The position numbers and the translations under genes are program-made. DNA of 64,000 bases from JAICJC01 sp963709425 (GTDB taxonomy: Bacteria > Actinomycetota > Thermoleophilia > Gaiellales > JAICJC01), in NCBI GenBank assembly GCA_963709425.1, contig CAVPWG010000002.1, positions 469,285-533,284 on the forward strand. The letters are read 5' to 3'. Under the pieces are notes generated by a model that saw nothing but the letters and a program-made list of their open reading frames with translations, was not told the DNA's origin and searched no databases. Of this stretch, positions 26,653 to 34,420 are shown piece after piece (within the stretch, counting starts at the first letter, position 1; each line of letters starts with the position of its first letter).

Positions 26653-27495
26653 TCACCTGATGTTGCGCGTCACGTCGGCTCCGACCGGGAGGCCGGAGAC
26701 GACGCGGATGAAGCGGTCGGCCGCGTACGTCAACGGCGAGGTCTGGCGGGTGACGAGCAGATCGAGATCCGTGAGGCCGTGTCGCACGGTGGGAGCGAAC
26801 GGGTGCAGGAAGGCACCGTCGGCGGTGACCGTGAGCTCGGGTAGCACGTCGTCGGGGCCGAGCTCGACTCCCATGCTCCGGATCTCGGCGCGACCCCGCC
26901 GGACGACCGAGCGGACGACGTGATCGTCGTCGGAGATGCCGAGCGAGCGGTGCAGGTCACAGAGCCGCCGCAGCTCGTCGTCCGTCTGGCGCTCCACGGT
27001 GGTGGCGATGCGGACCCTGTGCCCGCGCCGGCGGAGCCGCGGGATCGCGTCGAGCACCTTGGCGAAGTTCTCGGGGCCTCGGAGCTCGTCGTTCCGAGCC
27101 GGCTGGTCGGAGTCGAGTGAGATCTGGAAGGCGAGGTCGAGGCTCGCCAGCGGCTCGAGCCTGTCGAGCAGGCGCTCGGTGAACAGGGTGGCGTTCGTCA
27201 GCACGACCGTGGGCAGGATCGACGTGATCTCAGCGAGCGTCTCGGGCAGCCACGGCACCATGAAGACCTCGCCGCCGGTGATGCCCACGCACGTGAGGCC
27301 CAGCTCGGCCGCCTCGCTCGTGGCTCGCACCATCGCGTCCGGGCTCAGTGCGCGCCGGTCGCGGACGTCCGGCGCGGACTCGGTGAGGCAGTAGGCACAG
27401 GCCAGGTTGCAGTGGTACGTGGCGTAGAGCCAGAGCCGGTCTCCCATACGGCCCTCGTCGATCGCCCGTTCGATCGCGCCGCGCGTGCTCGTCAC
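26653..27495 (-). CDS. Radical SAM protein
   Basis: 280 residues from a GTG that overlaps the stop of the AhpD-like gene (GTGA). YATYHCNLACAYCLTESAPDV holds the CxxxCxxC that binds the [4Fe-4S] cluster; VGITGGEVFMVPWLPE is the GGE SAM-binding motif, and FQISLDSDQPARNDELRG matches the ISLD-type core. It lacks a C-terminal cysteine-rich (SPASM or DUF3641) domain: no cysteine follows the core apart from C in LRRLCDLH. So it is neither a typical peptide-modifying SPASM enzyme nor ArsS. Coupling with the AhpD-like protein suggests a joint redox step; product unknown. Confidence 0.88.
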   Translation of the reverse strand: MTSTRGAIERAIDEGRMGDRLWLYATYHCNLACAYCLTESAPDVRDRRALSPDAMVRATSEAAELGLTCVGITGGEVFMVPWLPETLAEITSILPTVVLTNATLFTERLLDRLEPLASLDLAFQISLDSDQPARNDELRGPENFAKVLDAIPRLRRRGHRVRIATTVERQTDDELRRLCDLHRSLGISDDDHVVRSVVRRGRAEIRSMGVELGPDDVLPELTVTADGAFLHPFAPTVRHGLTDLDLLVTRQTSPLTYAADRFIRVVSGLPVGADVTRNIR

Positions 27496-28013
27496 GTCCG
27501 TGTCCCCGGTGGTGGGATGTCAAACGCCGTGCAGTACTGATTCAGCATCGTGACGGCGCCCGCCAGCAGGGTGAGCTCGATGAGCTGATCCTCGCGGACG
27601 TGGTGGAGCGTCGCGGCTGCCATCGCGTCCGTCACCCCGTCCGCATCTGTGACCACACCGTCGACCCAGGCCACGATCGCCCGCCGCCGTTCGTCGAGCG
27701 CCTCGAGGGAGCCGGCGCCGCACAGCCTGTCCAGCTCGTCGTCGGACAGTCCCGCGGCGGATGCCACCGGCCGGTGGGCCGCAAGGCAGTAGCGGCACCC
27801 GTTCAGATGCGACACGCGCAGGATGACGAGCTCCTTGGTGGCGAGGTCGATCGAGCTCTCGCCCATGATCTGTCCCAGGAACGGCATGAGCGGCTCCATG
27901 ACGTCCGGCGCGGAGGCGAGCGACCGCGTGAGCGGGGACGCGGAGCCGTTGGCGTACCAGCCGCGCGCCGAGATCGGTGCCTCCGCATGTGAGAGCAGCC
28001 TCAGGCGACTCAA
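27492..28013 (-). CDS. AhpD-like carboxymuconolactone decarboxylase-family protein
   Basis: 173 residues from a TTG. The alkylhydroperoxidase-D core is LVILRVSHLNGCRYCLAAHRPVA with CxxCxxxH, plus an all-helical layout (DAMAAATLHHVREDQLIELTLLAGAVTMLNQYCTAFD). AhpD-type proteins use the CxxC pair for peroxide or disulfide redox. Translation is coupled to the downstream radical SAM gene. In other bacteria AhpD-like proteins travel with 'selenodomain/arsenosugar' radical SAM loci; here the neighbours on the 5' side are transferases of just that set. Confidence 0.9.
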   Translation of the reverse strand: MSRLRLLSHAEAPISARGWYANGSASPLTRSLASAPDVMEPLMPFLGQIMGESSIDLATKELVILRVSHLNGCRYCLAAHRPVASAAGLSDDELDRLCGAGSLEALDERRRAIVAWVDGVVTDADGVTDAMAAATLHHVREDQLIELTLLAGAVTMLNQYCTAFDIPPPGTRT

Positions 28014-28112
28014 TCGATCCCTCCGCCGTTTCCGGATCCGGGCGCGCCGGCAACCATAGCCGCGGGTCGCGAGCGCCGGAGGTGACTGAGGGCCCGGCGG
28101 CGCAGGGTCATT

Positions 28113-29267
28113 TCACGACCCGCCCGCGTAGGCATGCCAGGCCTGGATGAGCGCCAGCGCGGACTGGGCCTCGCAGAGCTCCCCTGCCTCGGCCAGCGCG
28201 ACGGCCCTGGCGAAGGGCATCCGCACGTGCTCGATGCCCTCCACGGCGGCATGGGTGGGCGATTCGACGCGCACATCGGTCGCCAGGTAGACCAGGCCCT
28301 TGAGCGAGATATGCGCGGATGACGAGTAGAACCCGCCCACGCGCCGGAGGGTGTCGGTCGTGCAGCCGGTCTCCTCGCGCAGCTCGCGGATCGCCGCTCC
28401 ATGGGGATCCTCGCCCGTGTCGACCGACCCCGCGGGCACCTCGAGCGGGCGTGCGCGCACAGGATGGCGGTACTGGCGGACGAGGATGGTCTCGCCGCTC
28501 GGAGTGACGGGCACGATCCAGACGGCGTCGGGCACCTCGAGGTACCCGTATCGCGTGCCGTCGGCGAGGCGATCGAGCACCATTCGCCGCCACGCCGATC
28601 GGTGCAGCGTCCGCTGATGCTCGACGGCCGGGGCCTTCCGAGGAAGGAGGGCGGCCAGATCGGTGCCGAGCAGCCCGGCGGTGGCGGGGGCGCGTGAGAG
28701 GTCCAGCCGAAGGAGGTCCTCCGCCACGTCGACGTCGGCCACCGGCTCGAGCAGCTCCACCGTCAGCCCGACCGCGCGCGCCGCGGCCATCGTCTCGTCG
28801 AGGACCGACGGCGTCGACCAGCTCACGCCCGTGAACACCGCCGGATGGAACCGCCGGGCCCGGACCACGCAGTAGCCCCCGTCGAGCGACGGAGCGAGCG
28901 TCAGGTCGGCGCTGGACGCGCGCGCCGCGGCGATGACGGACGGAGCGATTCCGGGCGCATCGCCTGCGACGAGCACCGCGCCGGTCTCGGCCGCATGGTG
29001 GAGCGCGGCTCCCAGGCTCGTCCCGCGTTGCGCGAGGACGGTCGTTCCCGGGAAGCGGGCGGCGAGGTCGGCGACGTCCTCCGCGGGCGCCAGGAGGGCC
29101 GCTCCGGGGTCGACCTCGTGCGCGGCCTTCAGCACGTCTGCCAGGAACGCCTCTGCCAGCCGAGCTGCCGTCTGCAGGCCGAACGGCGGGCACAGCCGCG
29201 TCTTCGCGTTCCCGGCGACCGGGGCCTTGGCCATGACGAGGACGCGCGGACCATCGGGCGACGACAC
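28113..29267 (-). CDS. Fusion of a TIGR04282-type transferase (CofC/GT-A-like) and a NUDIX hydrolase
   Basis: 384 residues from a GTG. Residues 1-~200: VLVMAKAPVAGNAKTRL (the AKxPxxGxxKTRL nucleotide-binding signature), LVAGDAPGIAPSVI and LAPSLDGGYCVV, as in the TIGR04282 family named 'rSAM-associated/arsenosugar biosynthesis glycosyltransferase'. Residues ~215-384: NUDIX domain with the full box GSVDTGEDPHGAAIRELREE followed by TGC, and an ADP-ribose-type LEVPAGSVD start. The first part likely makes or uses a nucleotide-activated group and the second cleaves a nucleoside diphosphate. The single frame spans both without a break. It is 99 bases upstream of the AhpD-rSAM pair on the same strand. 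Confidence 0.88.
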   Translation of the reverse strand: MSSPDGPRVLVMAKAPVAGNAKTRLCPPFGLQTAARLAEAFLADVLKAAHEVDPGAALLAPAEDVADLAARFPGTTVLAQRGTSLGAALHHAAETGAVLVAGDAPGIAPSVIAAARASSADLTLAPSLDGGYCVVRARRFHPAVFTGVSWSTPSVLDETMAAARAVGLTVELLEPVADVDVAEDLLRLDLSRAPATAGLLGTDLAALLPRKAPAVEHQRTLHRSAWRRMVLDRLADGTRYGYLEVPDAVWIVPVTPSGETILVRQYRHPVRARPLEVPAGSVDTGEDPHGAAIRELREETGCTTDTLRRVGGFYSSSAHISLKGLVYLATDVRVESPTHAAVEGIEHVRMPFARAVALAEAGELCEAQSALALIQAWHAYAGGS

Positions 29268-29354
29268 GGGCGAACCCTACGGCGCATCTGCCCCGCCCGA
29301 CCAGGAGGACGACCCCGGTATCCTGCGCCCGTGCGCCACGACAGACGCGCCTTG

Positions 29355-30038
29355 GTGCGCATCTCTGCGATCGTGCCCACCCTCAACGAGGCGACCCGTA
29401 TCGGGCCGCTGGTCGAGGAGCTGCTGTCGGAGCTCGACGAGGCGGTCGTCGTCGACGGCGGCAGTCGCGACCGCACGGTCGGCGAAGCGCGGGCCGCGGG
29501 GGCGCGAGTGCATGTCGCCGCCGGCTCCTCACGCGCCACGGCGCTCAACACCGGTGCCGCGATCGCGCGCGGCGACATCCTGTACTTCATCCACGCCGAC
29601 TGCAGGCCACCCGCCGGCTTCGCCGCCAGCATCCGTGACGCGGTTCAGGGCGGCGCGGACGCCGGCTGCTTCCGGCTTCGCTTCGACTCCGGTCACTGGC
29701 TGCTCCGTCTCAGCGCCTGGTGCACCCGCCTCGACATGGCGCTCGTGCGATTCGGGGACCAGAGCCTCTTCGTCACCCGCCGCGCGATGCGTCTCGAAAC
29801 CGGCTTCGACGAGCGGTACGACGTCCTGGAGGACCAGGAGCTCGTCAGGCGACTCCGGCGGCGGTGGCGCTTCGTCGTTCTCGACCGCGCGGTCGTCGCC
29901 TCTTCGCGCCGATACGACCACCACGGCGTGTACCGCACCCAGCTCCTCGTCTACCCGGCGCTCGTCGCGCTGTACAGGCTCCATCTCCCTCCGGGCGTGC
30001 TCCGCCGGGCGTCCCGACGCCTGCTGGCGAGCCGCTGA
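29355..30038 (+). CDS. TIGR04283-type family 2 glycosyltransferase
   Basis: About 227 residues. GT-A fold: VRISAIVPTLNEATRIG, VVVDGGSRDRTVGEAR, RATALNTGAAIARGDILYFIHADCRPP (the HAD metal motif), LFVTRRAMRLETGFDERYDVLEDQELVRRLRR. This is the layout of the TIGR04283 'rSAM-associated' glycosyltransferases. The GTG at 29355 matches family N-termini; GTG 29331 is an alternative. It is divergent from the TIGR04282-NUDIX fusion, and the pair of families usually occurs together, so a joint pathway is likely. A soluble cytoplasmic enzyme. Confidence 0.88.
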   Translation: MRISAIVPTLNEATRIGPLVEELLSELDEAVVVDGGSRDRTVGEARAAGARVHVAAGSSRATALNTGAAIARGDILYFIHADCRPPAGFAASIRDAVQGGADAGCFRLRFDSGHWLLRLSAWCTRLDMALVRFGDQSLFVTRRAMRLETGFDERYDVLEDQELVRRLRRRWRFVVLDRAVVASSRRYDHHGVYRTQLLVYPALVALYRLHLPPGVLRRASRRLLASR

Positions 30039-30063
30039 CCCGAGCTATTACAGTCTCCGGGCC

Positions 30064-30729
30064 GTGACGTTCGAGCTTGTCTACGAGAATCAGTTCAACG
30101 CGCCGCTGGGCCCGGAGTGGATCAGGTACAACGGAATCCCCGCCTGCTGTCCCACCAGCAAATGGGACAAGGAGAACGCGGTCGTGCAGAACGGCAAGCT
30201 CGTCCTCCGGGGACTGCGCCAGCCGGGCGGCACCTTTCACACGGCCGGTGTCGCGCTGCCTCACCTGAACATGACCTACGGACGCGTCCGCTTCCGAGGC
30301 AGGTTCGACAAGGGCGTCGGCCTGAAGATGTGCGCGCTGCTCTGGCCCGAGACGGGGTTCGAGCCTCCCGAGATCGACTTCGCAGAATCGAGGACGGAGG
30401 ACGCCGACCGCACGACCATGTGCATGACGTTGCACTACCCGCCGACGGCAGGCGATGCGATCCGCGATGAGATCAAGATGGACTTCTCGCAGTGGCACAC
30501 ATGGGGGGTCACCTGGCTGCCAGGCCATCTGAGCTGCACGGTGGACGGCAAGACCTGGAACGTCATCGAGGATGCCGCCGTGGGCAAGGTCGTGATTCCG
30601 AGGACGCCGATGCATCTCGGAATCCAGACCACGATGGGGTCGCCCGGCAAGGCGAAGCCGGACAAGACGACGCCGGACGAGGTCAGCCTGCATATCGACA
30701 GCGTGACGATTTGGAGGTACCGGCCCTGA
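30064..30729 (+). CDS. Glycoside hydrolase family 16-like protein
   Basis: 221 residues from a GTG. Beta-jelly-roll of GH16: LVYENQFNAPLGPEW, ENAVVQNGKLVLRG, YGRVRFRGRFDKGVGLKMCALLWPE and the catalytic EIDFAE (ExDxxE: nucleophile and acid/base glutamates), then WHTWGVTWLPGHLSCTVDGK. GH16 enzymes cleave beta-1,3/1,4 glucans or galactans. No signal peptide is present, so either it is cytoplasmic or exported by another route. It lies 25 bases after the glycosyltransferase and is probably co-transcribed. Confidence 0.88.
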   Translation: MTFELVYENQFNAPLGPEWIRYNGIPACCPTSKWDKENAVVQNGKLVLRGLRQPGGTFHTAGVALPHLNMTYGRVRFRGRFDKGVGLKMCALLWPETGFEPPEIDFAESRTEDADRTTMCMTLHYPPTAGDAIRDEIKMDFSQWHTWGVTWLPGHLSCTVDGKTWNVIEDAAVGKVVIPRTPMHLGIQTTMGSPGKAKPDKTTPDEVSLHIDSVTIWRYRP

Positions 30730-30767
30730 CCCGGGCGTTGGCGGCAGAGCACCTCCGCCGTGCCGAC

Positions 30768-31336
30768 CTAGAGTCCCGAGGGAGAAGTGCCACTCCCGAC
30801 ACGGCTGCCCGCGGAACTCCGCCGGCGTCTCGGCCTCGAGCTCCATTCCCAAGCGGCGGAGCAGACGCGCGCTGGGGGCGTTCCGGGTGTCGGTGATCGC
30901 GACGAGCCGCCGAACCGCGGTGTGGGCGCGGACGCCGTCGATCAGCGTCCGCGCGGCCTCCTCGGCAAGGCCCCTGCCCTGGGCCGTGCGGGCCAGCGTG
31001 ATGCCGAACTCGGCCTCCGTCCCTGAGGCGGCCAGGAACAGGCCCAGATCGCCGAGCAGGGAATCGTCGGCCACGTCGGCGACCGCGATCTGGAGCCACT
31101 CGCCCAGCCGTCCGAAGGGCGCCTCCGACATCTCGACCAGGAACCTGCGCGCCTCCTCATCCGACACGGGCCGCCAGCCCTGGTAGCGGCCGACCTCGGC
31201 GTCGTGTCGGTAGGCCTGGAAGCGCGACGAGGTCTCCCGGGCGGAGCCGCCGCAGTGTCAGCCGCGCCGAGCTCCACGGGAGCGGATCGGGCGGCCAGGT
31301 GGTGGCGGGCTCAATCGGCCCGGTGCGCCTCGTCAC
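30768..31336 (-). CDS. GNAT-family acetyltransferase, frameshifted
   Basis: About 190 residues: SSARLTLRRLRPGDLVAF, AYRHDAEVGRYQGWRPVSDEEA, WLQIAVADVADDSLLGDLGLF, AEFGITLARTAQGRGLAEEA (acetyl-CoA loop Q/RxxGxG/A form), RLVAITDTRNAPSARLLRRLGM and REWHFSL at the end. This is the RimJ/RimL-like GNAT pattern. The N-terminal part is in another frame; a one-base insertion near 31222-31226 explains it. A TAG at 30768-30770 in a shifted frame is the likely end; as read, the frame runs on antisense to the GH16 gene. GTGA overlap with the VOC gene. Confidence 0.8.
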
Positions 31337-31767
31337 CACCGGCCGATGGCCGTGCCGCCCCACTCCTCGGGCGCGACGTCGCGCACGGTCTGCGTCAGCT
31401 CCCAGCGGTGGCCGGCGAGGTCTCCGACCATGCACGAACGCTCGCCGTAGACGTGGGTCGTCGGCTCCTCGAGCACGGTCGCGCCGTGGTTGCGGGCCCG
31501 TGCGAACGCGGCGTCGACGTCGGGCACGCGCAGCTTGATCAGCTGGGTCACGATGCCCGGCGTGGGCGCGACCTGCTCGCGGCGGACGTCGGCCACGACG
31601 AGCGCGCCGTCCTCGCCGGCCCGAAGCTGGGCGCGATGGTCTTCGCCGATGCGGACGCGCTCCTGGAATCCGAACGCCGACTCGAGCCACGCCACCGCGG
31701 CCCGGACGTCGGGGTAGATGAGCACCGGCGTCACGGTCGCCGGCGGTGCGGAGCGATTCGTCAGCAC
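31333..31767 (-). CDS. VOC-family (glyoxalase/bleomycin resistance-like) protein
   Basis: 144 residues. VTPVLIYPDVRAAVAWLESAFGF, LRAGEDGALVVAD, VPDVDAAFARARNHGATVLEEPTTHVYGERSCMVGDLAGHRWELTQ show two beta-alpha-beta-beta-beta modules of the vicinal oxygen chelate fold, close to the PhnB/bleomycin-resistance branch. Metal ligands are not clear. Function is unassigned. It is coupled by GTGA to the downstream acetyltransferase. Confidence 0.87.
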   Translation of the reverse strand: MLTNRSAPPATVTPVLIYPDVRAAVAWLESAFGFQERVRIGEDHRAQLRAGEDGALVVADVRREQVAPTPGIVTQLIKLRVPDVDAAFARARNHGATVLEEPTTHVYGERSCMVGDLAGHRWELTQTVRDVAPEEWGGTAIGRW

Positions 31768-31776
31768 CGGCCGGCG

Positions 31777-32106
31777 CTAGGCGATGCTGCCGCGGGATCG
31801 GCCCGCGCCGGTGGCGAGCACCAGCAGGGCGGCGATGACCACCGCCGTCAGGAACTGCCCGAACCACCCCACGTCGAGGATGTCGTTCGCCACGATGCCG
31901 CCGAGCAGCGCGCCGGCGATGCCGAACAGCATCGTGACGAGGAGGCCCAGATCCTGGCGCCCCGAGACGACCAGCCGGCCGAGGCCGCCGATCACGAGGC
32001 CGACGATGCTGTACCAGACGAGCGCCCAGAACACGGAGAGCGCGAACCCGAGCAGGCCGAAGCCGAATGCCAGGAAGAGCACGATCAGGATCAATGCGAC
32101 GAGCAC
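31777..32106 (-). CDS. GlsB/YeaQ/YmgE-like stress membrane protein
   Basis: 109 residues with three hydrophobic segments and the glycine-rich pattern of 'transglycosylase-associated' stress proteins: IVGLVIGGLGRLV, LGLLVTMLFGIAGALLGGIVAN, GWFGQFLTAVVIAALLVL. Members are small membrane proteins induced by stress; mechanism is unknown. This one has an extra N-terminal helix compared with the usual ~85-residue form. Confidence 0.87.
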   Translation of the reverse strand: MLVALILIVLFLAFGFGLLGFALSVFWALVWYSIVGLVIGGLGRLVVSGRQDLGLLVTMLFGIAGALLGGIVANDILDVGWFGQFLTAVVIAALLVLATGAGRSRGSIA

Positions 32107-32207
32107 GCGTCATGCCGGCAAGCATATCGCCGTCATGCGCATGACACCGGCGCCGTTCTTGACAGGCGTCTCATGAATATCTCACCCCCGGCTGCGAGGT
32201 TGTCGTG

Positions 32208-33092
32208 ATGCCTCGGGCCCCACGAGTCGCTGCGAGCGTCCTTGCCTGTCTGGCGGCGACCCTCGTGGTCGGCGCGCCGGCGGCCGAGGCTCGAGTGCCG
32301 CGAATGCACCACACGTGGGTGTTCGTGATGGAGAACCACAGCCTGGGACAGATCCTCGGGCATCCGCAGAAGGCGCCGTTCTTGAACCGGATCGCACATC
32401 GCTACCGGGTGGCGACCCGGTTCTACGCGCCGACCCATCCCAGCCTGCCGAACTACCTGGCGATGATCTCGGGCTCGACCCACGGGTGCTCCAGCGATCG
32501 CTGCAAGGGCGGTTACCGTGGCCCGACGATTGCGCGCCAGCTGACCGCGCGCGGGCTCGGATGGCAGGGCTACTTCGAGGGGCTGCCCCGGCGCGGCTAT
32601 GTGGGTGGGGACAAGGGCCAGTACATCCGCCACCACAATCCGTTCGTCTACTTCCGGAGCGTGACCTCCAAGGCGCGCCAGCGTCGCCACCTGCGGACGC
32701 TCCGCGCGCTTCCCAGCGGCCTGCGCAGTCCGCCGGCCCTGAGCTACGTGGTTCCGAACAACGCCCACAACATGCACGACGGCCCGATCCTGGCCGGCGA
32801 CCGCTGGCTGGCCCACTGGGTCACGCGAGTCATGCACTCACGGGGATACCGCCACGGCGGCGTGATCTTCATCGTCTGGGACGAGGGCCACAACGACAGC
32901 TCCGGATGCTGCATGCCCGGGATCCACGGCGGTCGGATTCCGCTCTTCATCATCTCCCGCCACAGTCGAGGGCGTCCTCACGTGATCCGCCGACGGACCA
33001 CCTACTCTCTGCTACGCACGCTCGAGGCCGGGTTCCGGCTCCCGCACCTCGGCCTCGCGGCCCACACCAAGCCGCTCCTCCGAGTCTGGTAG
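32208..33092 (+). CDS. Secreted phosphoesterase (PF04185)
   Basis: 294 residues. Signal peptide (hydrophobic run to about residue 27, GAPAAEA end). Family blocks: HTWVFVMENHSLGQILG, THPSLPNYLAMISGSTHGC, SYVVPNNAHNMHDG, VIFIVWDEGHNDSSGCC and TTYSLLRTLEAGF. Third intact member of this family in the window, with about the same block order as the ones at 4401 and 13182. The ATG at 32208 is directly preceded by a GTG (32205); either could be used. An exported phosphatase or phospholipase is the likely role. Confidence 0.88.
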   Translation: MPRAPRVAASVLACLAATLVVGAPAAEARVPRMHHTWVFVMENHSLGQILGHPQKAPFLNRIAHRYRVATRFYAPTHPSLPNYLAMISGSTHGCSSDRCKGGYRGPTIARQLTARGLGWQGYFEGLPRRGYVGGDKGQYIRHHNPFVYFRSVTSKARQRRHLRTLRALPSGLRSPPALSYVVPNNAHNMHDGPILAGDRWLAHWVTRVMHSRGYRHGGVIFIVWDEGHNDSSGCCMPGIHGGRIPLFIISRHSRGRPHVIRRRTTYSLLRTLEAGFRLPHLGLAAHTKPLLRVW

Positions 33093-33235
33093 CAGGCCCA
33101 CGACGAGCGTCATCCGCGCGCCGCCGCCCGCGCTCCGGCCTCGTCTCTGGAGAAGACCCGGTGAACGCGGTCGACGCGCCGCCGTGATCGTGCGACCATC
33201 GAACCACACGGGGTCGCGATGAATGGGGGAGCGTC

Positions 33236-33721
33236 ATGGCACTGGGCAATGGGATGAGGCGTGTGGTCCGAGGGAAGGGCGCGGTCGTGCTCGCAGCGCT
33301 CGCCTCGGGGGCGGTGTTCGCGCTCCCGGCGGCAGGTCAGATCGCTGGACCACCGACGGCCGACCTGGGCGTCGTCTCGATTCACGCGAACAGGTCCTCG
33401 GCGGCGCACGGGACCCGCGTGACGTTCACCGAGGTCATCCGCAACAACGGGCCCGAGGCGGCCGAGCTCGACACGACGCCGCAGATCACGGGCGGCGTGC
33501 TGGTCGGCGAGGTTTGCGATCTCGGCATCTCGGCCGACACGCCGTTCTGCGAGTACGGCGACGTGTCGCCGGGCACGACCCTGACGACGAAGTTCATCGT
33601 CCGCGTGACGGCCACGCACGGATCCGTGACGGTCAAGGGCGGGGTGCTCTCGGAGTCCGCGTTCGAGGACGACAACCCGTTCAACCAGTACCGGACGGCC
33701 CGCGTGCGGGTGGCGTCCTAG
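33236..33721 (+). CDS. Secreted DUF11/CARDB-like domain protein
   Basis: 161 residues. Signal peptide (VVLAALASGAVFALPAAG) and then a single beta-sandwich: DLGVVSIHANRSSAAHGTRVTFTEVIRNNGPEAAELDT, which is the pattern of bacterial DUF11/CARDB surface domains ('D..V..S......G..v.yt..v.NnGp..a'), and GTTLTTKFIVRVTA. GGGGGAG precedes the ATG by five bases. Likely exported or surface-associated; partner unknown. It overlaps the TetR gene tail-to-tail. Confidence 0.78.
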   Translation: MALGNGMRRVVRGKGAVVLAALASGAVFALPAAGQIAGPPTADLGVVSIHANRSSAAHGTRVTFTEVIRNNGPEAAELDTTPQITGGVLVGEVCDLGISADTPFCEYGDVSPGTTLTTKFIVRVTATHGSVTVKGGVLSESAFEDDNPFNQYRTARVRVAS

Positions 33722-34338
33722 GCCTCGACGCAGAGCGTCCGCTCGGCGGTCTCGATCAGGAGGTCTGCCGCCTCGTCGGCCGACAGCCCCCTGCCGGTCG
33801 CGAGCAGGTCGTAGGCGTCGAAGCTCGTGAGGATCCAGAGCAGGTTCGCGGCCGTCTCGACCGAGACGCCGGGGCGCAGCTGGTCCTGCTCGGCGAGGCG
33901 CTCTGCGAGCGAGACCATCCCCGCGGCCCGGTTTCGGTCCGAGCGCTGGATGGTGCCGCCGACCGCGTCGGGGTCGAGATCGGCCATCGAGATGAGCGCG
34001 CGGAACACGTCGCGGTGGGCCGCGAACATGTGGGCCGAGCCGCGGAGCCCGTCCCGCACCGTCTCGCGCGGGTCGGGATGGGCGACCGCTTGCACGATGC
34101 GGTCGAAGCCGCCGCGGTCGAGGAGGTCGCGAGCGACGGCGTCGAAGAGCCCGTCCCGTGACCCGAAGATCAGATAGACGGTCGAGCGGGCGACCTTGGC
34201 CATCCGCGCGACCTGGTCGATGCTGACGGCCTGGGTCGGTGCCTCCTCGAGCCGGTTGTAGACCGCGTCGAGGATGCGACGGCGGGTCTCCTCGGCGGCC
34301 TCGGCGCGCTGCTTCTGCTCGTACCGGCGGGGCGACAT
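33718..34338 (-). CDS. TetR-family transcriptional repressor
   Basis: 206 residues. N-terminal helix-turn-helix: RILDAVYNRLEEAPTQAVSIDQVARMAKVARSTVYLIFGSRDGLFDAV (residues ~20-65), followed by an all-helical ligand domain. It is divergent from the FAD monooxygenase at 34421, with a two-site operator between them overlapping the monooxygenase promoter. So it probably represses that gene and itself and responds to an aromatic substrate; the ligand is inference. Confidence 0.93.
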   Translation of the reverse strand: MSPRRYEQKQRAEAAEETRRRILDAVYNRLEEAPTQAVSIDQVARMAKVARSTVYLIFGSRDGLFDAVARDLLDRGGFDRIVQAVAHPDPRETVRDGLRGSAHMFAAHRDVFRALISMADLDPDAVGGTIQRSDRNRAAGMVSLAERLAEQDQLRPGVSVETAANLLWILTSFDAYDLLATGRGLSADEAADLLIETAERTLCVEA

Positions 34339-34360
34339 GAGGGGTAGTCTAGCATTTCAC

Positions 34361-34392
34361 TTGACAGAATGTCCGATAGAAGACATACTGTC
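34361..34392 (+). promoter_or_regulatory. Promoter with two TetR-type operators
   Basis: TTGACA (34361-34366) and CATACT (34384-34389) are 17 bases apart, a good sigma70-type promoter for 34421. Two 11-base palindromes, GACA-GAA-TGTC (34363-34373) and GACA-TAC-TGTC (34382-34392), overlap the -35 and -10. AAGGAG (34409-34414) precedes the ATG by six bases. Binding by the adjacent TetR protein is inferred. Confidence 0.72.
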
Positions 34393-34420
34393 CGACGAAA
34401 AAGATTCCAAGGAGCATCTG

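Noticed and set aside
26653..27495. ArsS (arsenosugar radical SAM) or a SPASM peptide maturase
   Set aside because: The C-terminal cysteine-rich region that defines either group is absent, and no precursor peptide gene was found nearby.
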